DNA of 64,000 nt from Shewanella pealeana ATCC 700345. GTDB taxonomy: Bacteria > Pseudomonadota > Gammaproteobacteria > Enterobacterales > Shewanellaceae. Positions 20,221 to 30,591 of this stretch are shown here, one piece after another. A model generated the notes under the pieces. It searched no databases, was not told the DNA's origin, and saw only the letters and a program-made list of their open reading frames with translations. Positions within the stretch are counted from its first letter, which is position 1. Every line of letters starts with the position of its first letter. Made by a program: the position numbers and the translations under genes. The stretch is taken from NCBI RefSeq assembly GCF_000018285.1, contig NC_009901.1, positions 4,339,001 through 4,403,000 of the forward strand, given 5' to 3'.

Positions 20221-20630
20221 TTGCCCTCAAAGTAATGTGCTGAATCCCTAATTAAGCAATCTAAACCATTCACTATGCATTACGTATAAATTGCGTTTAT
20301 TTTCGTGATTTTCATATTATTTAATACGTCATTTTGTGACTCATATTGGTTATTTTAACTATCTAATTCGATTCAAATTTAGGATTTGCAAAATATGAAA
20401 TTTACATTTTCACATTCCGCAAACAGATAGATAACACCATGATTAAAGATAAAATCAAACATAACAACCAAGTGGCGGCGCCGCGACCAGACTTATAAAC
20501 CAAGATTGAACACCTAACCAGCCATTCTAACTAATAAAGCAAGAATTCATCAAGTGATCCACTTCATATCAAAGGCCAAGCAAGATTAATAACATTTCAG
20601 CAACCGAGAATGGTTACCTTTAAGGAATGT
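20221..20630. other. Divergent intergenic region, lysR pair / decaheme cytochrome
   Basis: 410 bp, AT-rich, presumably holding both promoters. A small inverted repeat, TGAAA-N7-TTTCA, lies at 20395-20411. A 19-codon open frame (ATG 20439 to TAA 20498) has no good ribosome-binding site. I see no confident Crp, Fnr or ArcA site by eye. Confidence 0.5.
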
Positions 20631-22781
20631 ATGATGATAATGACAAAAAAAACATCACTAGCTTTACTGATTGGCTCAGCGCTATTTATAGGCGGTTGCT
20701 CAGATGGTAAAGATGGCAAAGATGGAGAAGATGGCACACCTGGTGGCGGCGGAGAACCTGGCACTTCAGGCCTACACATAGATATGGCCGCTGAAGCCAT
20801 CGCAACAATCAATAATGCCGTATATGCAGACGGTATCATCACCCTTGATTTTGAACTTGAAAACAAACAAGGCGTTGGCTTATACGGTTTAAGCTCAGAC
20901 AACAAGTTTCACGATTTCCGCTTCTCACTCGCCCAACTACAAACCAACGATGGAGCAGAGCTAAAACAGTGGTTTTCACTATTAAACGCAGCAACAAATG
21001 ACGCAGGAACCACCTTCGAGCAAGGGTTCGAATCAATTAAAGATTGCGCTGATTGCTTAGTTGACCATAAAGACGGTACTTACACTTATACTTTCAAGAC
21101 TAATCTCACAACAGCTGACGACGCTGCAGGCATCGTTTTCGATCCAGCATTAACCCAGCGTATTGCAATGGAAATGCAGTTTGAATATGACTCAGGTCAT
21201 GAGCTAGCAGAAAACGCCCATTACGATTGGATCCCTGCGACAAACGCAACTGACGGTGTTGAGACTCGCGATCTTGTGACCTTAGAGACATGTTACTCTT
21301 GTCACCAACCTGCTAGCCTAAAAGCGCACGGCGGCCGCCGCTTAGACATGGAAAACTGCCAATCTTGTCATAACGGTCTTGTTACCGATCCTAAGGCTAT
21401 CTCGGTAGAGCTAGGCCATATGGTGCATGCTATTCATATGGGCGAAAACCGTGAAGGCAAAGATGCTGAAGGTAATGTAGTGCCTATGCCATACACCATT
21501 GCTGGCTACGGCGGCGATCATGCATTCGACTACCCAGCATTCCCAACTAAGCCTGTTATGGACTGTACAACCTGTCACGTTGAAGATGAAACCCTAGCAG
21601 ATAAAGATCTGTGGTTGGCCAACGCCAATACCAATTCCTGTACAGGCTGTCATACAGACTCTCCTGCACAGCACAAATCGGATAAGAATCCTGAACTTGC
21701 TTGTACCGATTGCCACCAAGTTGACCACCGCAAGTTTAATAAGCCATACGAGTCAGCAGCCGCTTATGACGTGAAATTTGAAAATGTTAAAGTAGAAAAC
21801 GGTGCTATTAGTTTCGAAGCAAAAGCCCTGGATAGTGAAGGCGCGATTGTTTCAGGCTTAAGTCACAAAGTTTATAAATATACCGCACCTGTGGTACAGG
21901 TTTCTTGGAATGTTGAGAACGACGGCGCAATTGGTGATGCAACAGCAGACTCTAGCCCATGGGCTCGCGAAATTGAGTTCCTTCGTCCAACAACGACTAA
22001 CCCAACGCCAGATCATGTATTACCAGACAATGGTGTGATGACGGTTGATACGAAGGATATGGGTATTCCAGACGGCGTGTCTGTAGAGCTTATGCCAATC
22101 TTCAGCATCTGTTTCGATGCGCAAGGCGTTGATATTGACTGCGCTTCAGATAAAGTTGCAGGCAGTGCTTATATCAAATCAGAGCCACACCGCATCAATA
22201 TGCCAACCGATGACAAAGGCGATGTCGTTGCACGTCGCGCCATCTTAGATGAAGCTAAGTGCCGCGATTGTCACAGCGCTGAAATTCGTCATAAAGATAA
22301 CGGTCTTGTCGCCTGTGAGGCTTGTCATACCAGCGATCAAGGCTTACAAGATGATACGGTAGATGGCGTAAAACAGTTCCGTGGTGCAGGTTTTGCTTGG
22401 AAGGTACACAAAGCATCTGGTCACTATATGAATAAGAAATATGGTGGTTCAGGTACGGTAATGAAGACCGACTGTGCAACTTGTCACGTGACAGATGAAA
22501 GCGGCAATGTCGACGGTATCGAGTTAGGCCGTGCTAGCGAAGGCCGTACCTACGTATTCCCAACCACTAAGACTGATGGCACAGCTATGTACGCTTCTGC
22601 TGACGCTGGTGCTTGTATGACTTGTCACTGGGGTCATGAGAGTGACGCCATGCTAAGCCACTTCAAGAGCAATGGCGGCTACTATGGTCCAGATAAGGCT
22701 GATGCAATAAAAGGTACAGCTGAAGAAGCTTGCGCCGTTTGTCATAGCCCAGCCAAGTTGATGGAAGTACACAATAAGTAA
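20631..22781 (+). CDS. Decaheme c-type cytochrome lipoprotein, OmcA/MtrC family
   Basis: About 717 aa. The lipoprotein signal peptide ends LFIGGC, followed by a Gly-rich collagen-like linker (KDGKDGEDGTPGGGGEPG). Ten CxxCH heme-binding motifs lie between residues ~221 and ~705: CYSCH, CQSCH, CTTCH, CTGCH, CTDCH, CRDCH, CEACH, CATCH, CMTCH and CAVCH, grouped five and five around a beta-rich middle domain, the layout of OmcA, MtrC and MtrF. Family members sit on the cell surface and pass electrons to minerals, flavins or other acceptors. No MtrA/MtrB partner is nearby, so how electrons reach it is unknown. AAGGA at 20622 supports a start at 20631 or 20634 rather than at 20610. Confidence 0.92.
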   Translation: MMIMTKKTSLALLIGSALFIGGCSDGKDGKDGEDGTPGGGGEPGTSGLHIDMAAEAIATINNAVYADGIITLDFELENKQGVGLYGLSSDNKFHDFRFSLAQLQTNDGAELKQWFSLLNAATNDAGTTFEQGFESIKDCADCLVDHKDGTYTYTFKTNLTTADDAAGIVFDPALTQRIAMEMQFEYDSGHELAENAHYDWIPATNATDGVETRDLVTLETCYSCHQPASLKAHGGRRLDMENCQSCHNGLVTDPKAISVELGHMVHAIHMGENREGKDAEGNVVPMPYTIAGYGGDHAFDYPAFPTKPVMDCTTCHVEDETLADKDLWLANANTNSCTGCHTDSPAQHKSDKNPELACTDCHQVDHRKFNKPYESAAAYDVKFENVKVENGAISFEAKALDSEGAIVSGLSHKVYKYTAPVVQVSWNVENDGAIGDATADSSPWAREIEFLRPTTTNPTPDHVLPDNGVMTVDTKDMGIPDGVSVELMPIFSICFDAQGVDIDCASDKVAGSAYIKSEPHRINMPTDDKGDVVARRAILDEAKCRDCHSAEIRHKDNGLVACEACHTSDQGLQDDTVDGVKQFRGAGFAWKVHKASGHYMNKKYGGSGTVMKTDCATCHVTDESGNVDGIELGRASEGRTYVFPTTKTDGTAMYASADAGACMTCHWGHESDAMLSHFKSNGGYYGPDKADAIKGTAEEACAVCHSPAKLMEVHNK

Positions 22782-22806
22782 ACTGATTCAGCTTACTTAA
22801 GCAGTC

Positions 22807-22893
22807 TGAGGCGCCCTCGGGAGCCTCATCTGTTTACCTGATAAAGAGAAACGTCAGGTAAACACCACCTAGGATAAAGGGCACCGCCCTTAT
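22807..22893 (+). other. Three consecutive hairpins in the decaheme 3' region
   Basis: Three inverted repeats in series: TGAGGC-N10-GCCTCA (22807-22828, whose loop can extend the pairing through CCC/GGG), GTTTACCTGA/TCAGGTAAAC (22832-22863) and GATAAAGGGC/GCCCTTATC (22873-22893). None is followed by a T-run. They precede the terminator at 22957, so they would be part of the mRNA. Confidence 0.65.
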
Positions 22894-22956
22894 CTGTAAT
22901 AGAGCGCCTAACTTGTCCCTAGGTCAGCTCTAAGTTACATCTCCCTGCAAAAGTCA

Positions 22957-22980
22957 AAGGCACCGAAAGGTGCCTTTTTT
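22957..22980 (+). terminator. Intrinsic terminator of the decaheme gene
   Basis: The stem AAGGCACC/GGTGCCTT with a GAAA-type loop is followed by a run of T. The sequence from here to 23268 (about 290 bp) holds nothing I can identify. Confidence 0.9.
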
Positions 22981-23268
22981 GCGCTTAGCACATCATCCAC
23001 TTAGCAAGTGCGTTATAGAGCAATCAACGCAGCCAGAGGAGGCTTGTTCATCATTTAAATCTCTTTTTATATTATCCCCGATATCGGGTGCTCGTGAGAT
23101 TAGGACAAGCCAAGCAAATAACTACTATTAGATTTAGTAGAAATAGACTCAGTTTTAGCGAGTTTGTGACTTGGATATTGAATGTTAAGCGGCGAGTGGC
23201 ATTCGAAAAACAAGTTAAGTGTCTAAGAAATTATGGGCTTAACAGATGCACAATCTCAAACACATAAA

Positions 23269-23300
23269 AAAGCCGACCATATGGGTGGTCGGCTTACTTT
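23269..23300 (-). terminator. Intrinsic terminator downstream of urdA
   Basis: The inverted repeat AGCCGACCA/TGGTCGGCT has a run of six A on its left, which reads as a U-run on the minus strand. It lies about 80 bp after the urdA stop. Confidence 0.85.
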
Positions 23301-23372
23301 TTACTTTTTACTTTTTACTTTTTACTTTTTACTTTTTACTTTTTACTTTTTACTTTTAACTTTTAACTTTTA
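23296..23372. repeat. Heptanucleotide tandem repeat, 11 units
   Basis: Eight perfect ACTTTTT units (23296-23351) are followed by three ACTTTTA units up to 23372. It sits between the urdA stop codon (23382) and its terminator, so it is transcribed in the urdA 3' untranslated region. Confidence 0.95.
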
Positions 23373-23381
23373 AAACTGTAA

Positions 23382-25169
<1,788 letters not shown>

Positions 25170-25212
25170 TCAATAGAACAATTAATTACGGTTTCACTAA
25201 TTTTTTCATAGG

Positions 25213-25247
25213 TAAATGACATCAAACTAAAAGTTTGATGTCATTTA
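25213..25247. other. Perfect 16-bp inverted repeat between the lyase-like gene and urdA
   Basis: TAAATGACATCAAACT, a 3-nt loop, then its exact complement. On the minus strand the hairpin is followed by ACCTATGAAAAAA, not a U-run, so it is not a standard terminator. It may be an mRNA-processing or stabilising hairpin, an attenuator or an operator. Confidence 0.85.
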
Positions 25248-25336
25248 TTAAGGCTTAATAGTTTAACTACTTATTATCTAGTACTTCTAACTTCACAAAT
25301 AACTACTAATTTATTTCGTAAATACTTTATTGATTA

Positions 25337-27013
25337 TTAGTATTTCATTAAGAATTTTTGTGATGCTTCAATATCAACAGTAAAAGTGCGAGTATCATCG
25401 GCATAGAACTTTACTGTTTCACGTAAGTCTTTTAATAAAGCCTTATTCGCATCAGACAAGTCACGGTCATGCACTTTCTTCTGAAGGTCTAGCGCTTGAC
25501 CATAAGTCATTAACTCGAATGCGTAGATGTAAGAAACGCCATCCACAACTGTAGTTAAGTTCTTAGAAGCCTGATGGAAGTTACTGAAGTTATCTTCGAT
25601 ACCACCTTGGTTAGCCTGACCATAGAAAGATACTGGGTTAGACGCGTGAGCGATATCAACAAACAGCGCTGTAAAGCCATTCTGTAGGGTATAGAAACTC
25701 TGACCGTTAGTATCATCTGGGTTCACAAGTGCACGTGGTAGGCCTGTGAAGTATGGGTCAATCATCTTAATTTGACGATTCGATGAATACTTACCTAGCT
25801 GAGCCATCGCAATGCTGAAGGCTTCAGTTGTCGTTGCTAACTGAATGGTGTCGAAGTTAGCAGACGAGTTAATCGCGCCAGATACCCTGCCATCTGTGAA
25901 GTACTGCTCAACTTGTGGATACTTGTTGAAACGTGAGTGCTTAGCATTCAAGTATACCGTTGGATTATCGTCAGAGCTGTTGATCTGAATGTGTACCAAC
26001 TCTTCAAGATTGTTGTACTGGCTAATAGCGTTAGCTACAGGCCAATGCGCGCCACGGAATGATAAGCTATCTTGTAGAGGACGCTTCTCATCACGTTGGA
26101 ACAGATAACCGCCTTTCAGGTTTTTAAGAATGTCATTACCTACGTCTTGTACGTGTGGCATAGGACGGGCATCTAGCGTATGAGGCAGAATTGGGCTGAT
26201 GTTGCCATTAATAGACTCAAGGCCCGCAGCAATCAGCTTTGGAGAGAATTCGATTAACTGCTCTGCTTGCCCCATCGCATGGACTAACTGCGCTGTTGAT
26301 AGCGCGTTGTTAGAAAGAATAGATAAACCATCTTTACCGAATGGTACCAGAGGCTTAACACCTGCAGCCTTTAGTGCCTTAGCAGCTGGCATACGCTCGC
26401 CTTTATAGAACACCTCATGCTCACCCATCATTGCCGCACCAATGTGCGAAGCAAGCAGAATGTCAGAAAGGCCTACCGAACCATCTGATGGCACAACAGG
26501 AATAATGTTCTTGTTTACAAACTGCTCGTACAAACGAGCCACGTCAGGTTGTACGCCTACATGGCCAGTCGCGATCTGGTTTAGACGGATAGTCATAGCC
26601 ATACGCACAACTTCTTGGGCGATCGGCTCGCCAGACGCTGCAGCGTGAGTGAATAGCATGTCACGGTTGAAGTCTTCAGACAGCTTTACCGCTTCATCTG
26701 ACATCTTACCGTCTTTACCGAAAACTTCTGTATCCTTGTTCTTACCCACGCCAACCGTTAGACCATAAACTGGTGTGCCTTGGCGAGCTGAATCCATTAA
26801 CAGATCGAAACTGTCTTGGATGTTCTGTTTGCCTTTTTTGCTGACAGTCACATTGGCTTCACCACTTTGAACTTTAAGCAACTGCTCAATAGTAAGATCT
26901 TTACCTGTTAGACTAATTGTTTCAGCCATAGCGCTGAATGAAGTCATAGGAACAACGGCACAGCTTAAGGCAATAGCCAAAGAGCTTAGTTTCAATTTAT
27001 GTTTAACAATCAT
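25337..27013 (-). CDS. Exported histidine/phenylalanine ammonia-lyase-fold protein lacking the MIO triad
   Basis: 558 aa; signal peptide cleaved at about SAMA|ETIS, so periplasmic. The start at 27013 has AGGA 6 bp upstream. The aromatic amino acid lyase fold is clear: PVYGLTVGVG (Tyr83), INSSDDNP (~344), QDSLSFR (Gln314, Arg320) and GIEDN (Glu473). The MIO cofactor normally forms from Ala-Ser-Gly in GSVGASGDLAP; here the segment is GSVGLSDILLASH (178-190), one residue shorter and without the triad. The NGTQ motif reads SNNA, and Tyr of QDPYSLR is Leu317. Standard MIO-dependent ammonia loss is therefore unlikely. It sits directly upstream of urdA, so it may still make or bind a urocanate-like compound. 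Databases would probably call it histidine ammonia-lyase; I would not assert that activity. Confidence 0.85.
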   Translation of the reverse strand: MIVKHKLKLSSLAIALSCAVVPMTSFSAMAETISLTGKDLTIEQLLKVQSGEANVTVSKKGKQNIQDSFDLLMDSARQGTPVYGLTVGVGKNKDTEVFGKDGKMSDEAVKLSEDFNRDMLFTHAAASGEPIAQEVVRMAMTIRLNQIATGHVGVQPDVARLYEQFVNKNIIPVVPSDGSVGLSDILLASHIGAAMMGEHEVFYKGERMPAAKALKAAGVKPLVPFGKDGLSILSNNALSTAQLVHAMGQAEQLIEFSPKLIAAGLESINGNISPILPHTLDARPMPHVQDVGNDILKNLKGGYLFQRDEKRPLQDSLSFRGAHWPVANAISQYNNLEELVHIQINSSDDNPTVYLNAKHSRFNKYPQVEQYFTDGRVSGAINSSANFDTIQLATTTEAFSIAMAQLGKYSSNRQIKMIDPYFTGLPRALVNPDDTNGQSFYTLQNGFTALFVDIAHASNPVSFYGQANQGGIEDNFSNFHQASKNLTTVVDGVSYIYAFELMTYGQALDLQKKVHDRDLSDANKALLKDLRETVKFYADDTRTFTVDIEASQKFLMKY

Positions 27014-27441
27014 TTCCATTCCTTTATATAACTGTGTGATGCCACACTAGCCCACATAAAATTTGAGTTAGAACAATGACAAGATGTTTTATTAAAAACC
27101 TAAACAAAGATTAACCTATAACAAATATTATGAAGTGATATCGCTCACTATAATATTGCACTGCATCAAAACAGTGTGGGAACAAACAGTAGTTTTAATG
27201 AAAAAACCAAATAAAGTTCAATAAGTGAGCTGAAACGAGTAAACAAGCTCACTTTTAATACCAAACATTATTAACTCTGACTTATCACGATCCATTACCA
27301 ACAATAAGTCAGCCATCACAGAAACATTAAAAACAATTGTCAGTTCAAATACCAAAACCACACTAAACACCATAACTCTGACTAATATCAAATAACGTCA
27401 ACAATAATAACTGTGATCACAATATTATTTATTCTCTCGCG
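27014..27441. other. Intergenic region upstream of the lyase-like gene
   Basis: 428 bp, strongly AT-rich. It has an inverted repeat AAGTGAGCT/AGCTCACTT (27223-27254) that could end the kinase operon or bind a regulator, and a 10-bp palindrome TGTGATCACA at 27412-27421. The promoter of the lyase-like gene and urdA is probably here. No hexamers are convincing by eye. Confidence 0.5.
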
Positions 27442-28662
27442 CTACAGACTCGAATGGATAATGATTCTTGCCCTAAAATAATTATCATCATCAATTGTTG
27501 AGTAATCCCAGTTAAGCTGCTTAGTTAACCTTTCCACTAACATCAAGCCCAATCCAAAACCGCTGCTATTGTGTTTTGATAAAGGATTAACAATATCAAT
27601 TCGGTTACCGACTTGCTCAATGACTACCCCCTTAGCACCATGTTCTAAACTGTTACGGATCAGATTATTCAATACGATTGTCAAAGGCTCTTTGAGCACG
27701 TAAAGCTCGGTTTCATCGCAGATCAAGTCCACATTGATATCACTGCCCTGAGCATACTTTTGATCATCGACTATGCTCGCCAGTAAATGTGATAACTTCA
27801 CATCACAACAATTCATTGGACTACAGTCTGAACTCATTAACCAAAGCAGGGTCTCCGTGATTGATTTCATCTGAGTTGTCGCTTGGCTAGCATGTAAAGT
27901 TGGCCCTGAGAGCTCTCCTTGTTGCAGCGATAAAATTTCAAATGATGACTGGCATATCGCGATGGGAGTTCTTAGTTCATGACTGGCAAATCGCAGAAAG
28001 GAAAGCTCCCTTTGCTGGGACTCTTTAAGTTGCTTAATCGAGCTGTCCAGTGCATCGACAATAGATTGGAGTTCGGCATAACATTGCTTTGGAAACCTAA
28101 GTTGCTGCATACCTTGCCAATCGTGTTGCTTGATTGCTTCACTGATCTGATGCACAGGTAAAATTACCCGACGCTGCAGATACCAGGCGAGAATGGCATT
28201 TACCGAGAATGTCATGATAACTAACAGGAGGATCGCTGCCATGTTCTTAGGAGCAAACTCTAATGCGTGAGTGGCGTTATAATGCAGCCAAACATAATAG
28301 GCTTTGCCCTCTTTGGTAGAGTAAAGCATCAGGCCATCGATAAATTTCCCATCTGAATGCTGATGCTTAACATCAAGTGCCTGCTCTGGAGGCAAGCCAC
28401 CATTGATCGCCTTAACTTGATCTGGCACTAGATCCCAACTGGTGTAAACGGTAATATTTTCAGTTTCAATCGCATTTTGGCTTGCGCTTGCATAGACTTC
28501 TGCAGCTTGAGCTGCATTTCTCATGGTGATTTCATGCATGCTAAACATTCCCGCACACATCATACACAGAGGAATAAGGAAGTTTATAACCAAGGTGATA
28601 GCTAAAAAACATAAGCCGTAAACCTGATATACACGCTTCAAACTCAGCTTAGGCTTCATCAT
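27442..28662 (-). CDS. Sensor histidine kinase
   Basis: A 406-aa membrane sensor kinase. It has TM1 at about 12-40, a periplasmic sensor domain of about 100 residues, TM2 at about 141-163, a HAMP-like linker, a HisKA domain with His228 in FASHELRTPIA, and a HATPase with the N-box NNLIRNSLEHGA and G-box GFGLGLMLVERL. It overlaps the upstream response regulator gene by 14 bp and is clearly its partner. The sensor domain matches no family I know. Its position beside the lyase-like/urdA genes suggests it may sense a periplasmic substrate such as histidine or urocanate. Confidence 0.9.
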   Translation of the reverse strand: MMKPKLSLKRVYQVYGLCFLAITLVINFLIPLCMMCAGMFSMHEITMRNAAQAAEVYASASQNAIETENITVYTSWDLVPDQVKAINGGLPPEQALDVKHQHSDGKFIDGLMLYSTKEGKAYYVWLHYNATHALEFAPKNMAAILLLVIMTFSVNAILAWYLQRRVILPVHQISEAIKQHDWQGMQQLRFPKQCYAELQSIVDALDSSIKQLKESQQRELSFLRFASHELRTPIAICQSSFEILSLQQGELSGPTLHASQATTQMKSITETLLWLMSSDCSPMNCCDVKLSHLLASIVDDQKYAQGSDINVDLICDETELYVLKEPLTIVLNNLIRNSLEHGAKGVVIEQVGNRIDIVNPLSKHNSSGFGLGLMLVERLTKQLNWDYSTIDDDNYFRARIIIHSSL

Positions 28663-29323
28663 TTTCCACTCTTAAGCATAAGCCAACACCACGAATCGTA
28701 TGAATAAGATGCTGTTCGAATGGCTTATCAACCACCCTTCGAAGCAGGTGTATATGACTTTTTAAGCTGTCGCTATCGGGAGGGCTATCTGGCCACAGTA
28801 ATCGCTCTATCTCTTCCCGTTCGACGGTTTCAGGGCTTCTTCGAGCTAAAAATGAAAGGATCTGCCATCCTGTTCGTGACAAAGCAAGGTCCTGACCCTG
28901 ACGATGTACCTGATGGGCACCAAAATCAAACTCGAGATCGCCAATAGTCAGCCGCTTTGGCGATGGACGCCGCTGAGATACAACCTTAAGGCGTGCGACT
29001 AACTCCGCCAGTGCAAAAGGCTTAACCAGATAATCATCGGCTCCGGCCTCGAAACCTGAAAGCCTATCTTGTAAGTTGCTCCTAGCCGTCAGCATAATGA
29101 TTGGAGCCATAATGCATTGCTCTTTCCATCTCTGGCATGCTGTAATGCCGTCGCCATCGGGTAAATTAAGATCTAAAATGATCGCATCAAAGGTACTGCT
29201 AAATATTCTTTCCTCTGCCCGTTCCAGAGTCTCCGCATAGTCACATTCAATCTCATTTAACTCGAGATACTGAATAATATTTTTAGCCAGTAGGCGGTTA
29301 TCTTCGACAAGGAGAACCAACAT
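28649..29323 (-). CDS. OmpR-family response regulator
   Basis: 224 aa. The receiver domain has the acidic pocket near LLVEDN, the phosphoacceptor Asp51 (AIILDLNLPDGDG) and the conserved Lys in YLVKPFALAE. The C-terminal winged-helix effector domain includes LSRTGWQILSFLARRSPETV and the recognition segment SHIHLLRRVVDK. It is cognate to the overlapping kinase gene. The LuxR-type gene ends 3 bp upstream, so all three form one operon. Confidence 0.92.
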   Translation of the reverse strand: MLVLLVEDNRLLAKNIIQYLELNEIECDYAETLERAEERIFSSTFDAIILDLNLPDGDGITACQRWKEQCIMAPIIMLTARSNLQDRLSGFEAGADDYLVKPFALAELVARLKVVSQRRPSPKRLTIGDLEFDFGAHQVHRQGQDLALSRTGWQILSFLARRSPETVEREEIERLLWPDSPPDSDSLKSHIHLLRRVVDKPFEQHLIHTIRGVGLCLRVENDEA

Positions 29324-29326
29324 CTT

Positions 29327-30094
29327 CTATATAATTTCCAGTTGATGAGCGATATGAACTAAATTGGTCCTATTACTGGCAGACAACTTATTTCTTAAAG
29401 ATTCAAGGTGGTATTCCACCCCACGAACGGTAATATCCAATTGCTCTGAAATCTCGCGATTATGTAATCCAATCGCAGCCATCCTCAATGCTCTTATTGC
29501 TGTTTGATTAAACAGGTTATATTGACGGTATGGGTTTATCTCATTATGAAAATGTTCAAATATCGTCAGTTGAGCTTGCTTTAGTGTCTGTTCTAATTCT
29601 GTAAGCCTTAACTCTTCATATGGATATTTTGATAATAATGTAAATCGACCACTCCAAGTATCTGATGCAAAATGCTTCAGCGGCCAACTAAGAACCGTAT
29701 TAATACCGTGGCTATTGAACAGTTTTTGAACTTTAGTCGGCTGACCATCTTCACAAAGAACATAGTGATAGGGGGAATCGAGTCGCAAGGCGGCTGCAAA
29801 GTTAATATCGGTAGGCGCAACACGTGTTACGTATTGTTGATGCAGCTGCTTAACCGTCGGTGAAGAAGAAAAAACGCCGCCGCTGCTTCTTAGCACTTTA
29901 CGTGTCAGTAGACTCTTACGGTTGTTACCTAAGTAGTCTTGGTAAGCGCTATTGGCGATTCCTTGAAACCAAAACCCACCGAAGCCCAAATCCGCAATTG
30001 GGGATTTAATACTATTGAGGATCTCTTCAGCTAATGGTGTTAAATCAGACTTACTTTCATCTATTAACCATGCACTGTTATTCATCTGTCCCAT
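29327..30094 (-). CDS. LuxR-type HTH transcriptional regulator
   Basis: About 255 aa. The C-terminal ~60 residues are a LuxR/FixJ HTH (ALRMAAIGLHNREISEQLDI with TVRGVEYHLESLRNKL). The N-terminal ~190 residues resemble an autoinducer- or PAS-like sensor domain but lack a motif I can name. It has no receiver Asp. The frame extends to a TTG at 30112; I prefer the ATG at 30094 (or 30085). It leads the three-gene regulatory operon with the response regulator and kinase. Confidence 0.8.
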   Translation of the reverse strand: MGQMNNSAWLIDESKSDLTPLAEEILNSIKSPIADLGFGGFWFQGIANSAYQDYLGNNRKSLLTRKVLRSSGGVFSSSPTVKQLHQQYVTRVAPTDINFAAALRLDSPYHYVLCEDGQPTKVQKLFNSHGINTVLSWPLKHFASDTWSGRFTLLSKYPYEELRLTELEQTLKQAQLTIFEHFHNEINPYRQYNLFNQTAIRALRMAAIGLHNREISEQLDITVRGVEYHLESLRNKLSASNRTNLVHIAHQLEII

Positions 30095-30591
30095 AATTCC
30101 GAGCCCAATCAAAACTATTTAAAGTCACAAGCGACCAAATCACTCAAGGTAAAGCCAGTACAATCAACTTTACTCAAATAGCCTTAACGGATAAACATTC
30201 TTAATGGAGATTTTCTAACCACCCAACAGAAACATAAAATTTAATTTAGAGAGTAGTAATTTTGACGCAATTTTGACGTTGCTTGCTCTATAATTATTTT
30301 AATTTACCAGAAATAAAATCAATTACTGAACATAAGCTTTAACTAAACAGTTTGTAAGTAAGAGAGACGTTTATTCAGAAGTAATACTCTATTTACGCAT
30401 CTATATCGGTGCGCCATCAAGCTCACATTTTTCAGTATAGAATTGCAATATTCAAGGCATAACTCTTTTGTAGTCTATAGCCTAAAAGGCAGCAGTAGAT
30501 CTCCCCCTAGACTATTCTACTCAAGAACAATTTTAGCTAGAGGCTGCACTTTAAACAGCCTCCCACCACAGGGATTAAAACAATAAGCCGC
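30095..30591. other. AT-rich intergenic region
   Basis: About 500 bp between the LuxR-type gene and the outer-membrane protein gene, presumably with the promoter of the regulatory operon. One inverted repeat, GAGGCTG/CAGCCTC (30540-30562), lies just after the barrel gene and may be a weak terminator. No ORF, RNA gene or operator can be supported. Confidence 0.45.

Noticed and set aside
23296..23372. CRISPR array
   Set aside because: The units are 7 bp without spacers; it is a simple tandem repeat. The other arrays in the window also lack spacers.
26199..26648. Plus-strand frames opposite the lyase-like gene
   Set aside because: Antisense shadows of a clearly coding gene, with no start signals.
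27412..27421. Crp site TGTGATCACA upstream of the lyase-like gene
   Set aside because: The half-sites are joined without the 6-bp spacer of TGTGA-N6-TCACA, and it lies 400 bp from the start codon, next to the kinase stop.
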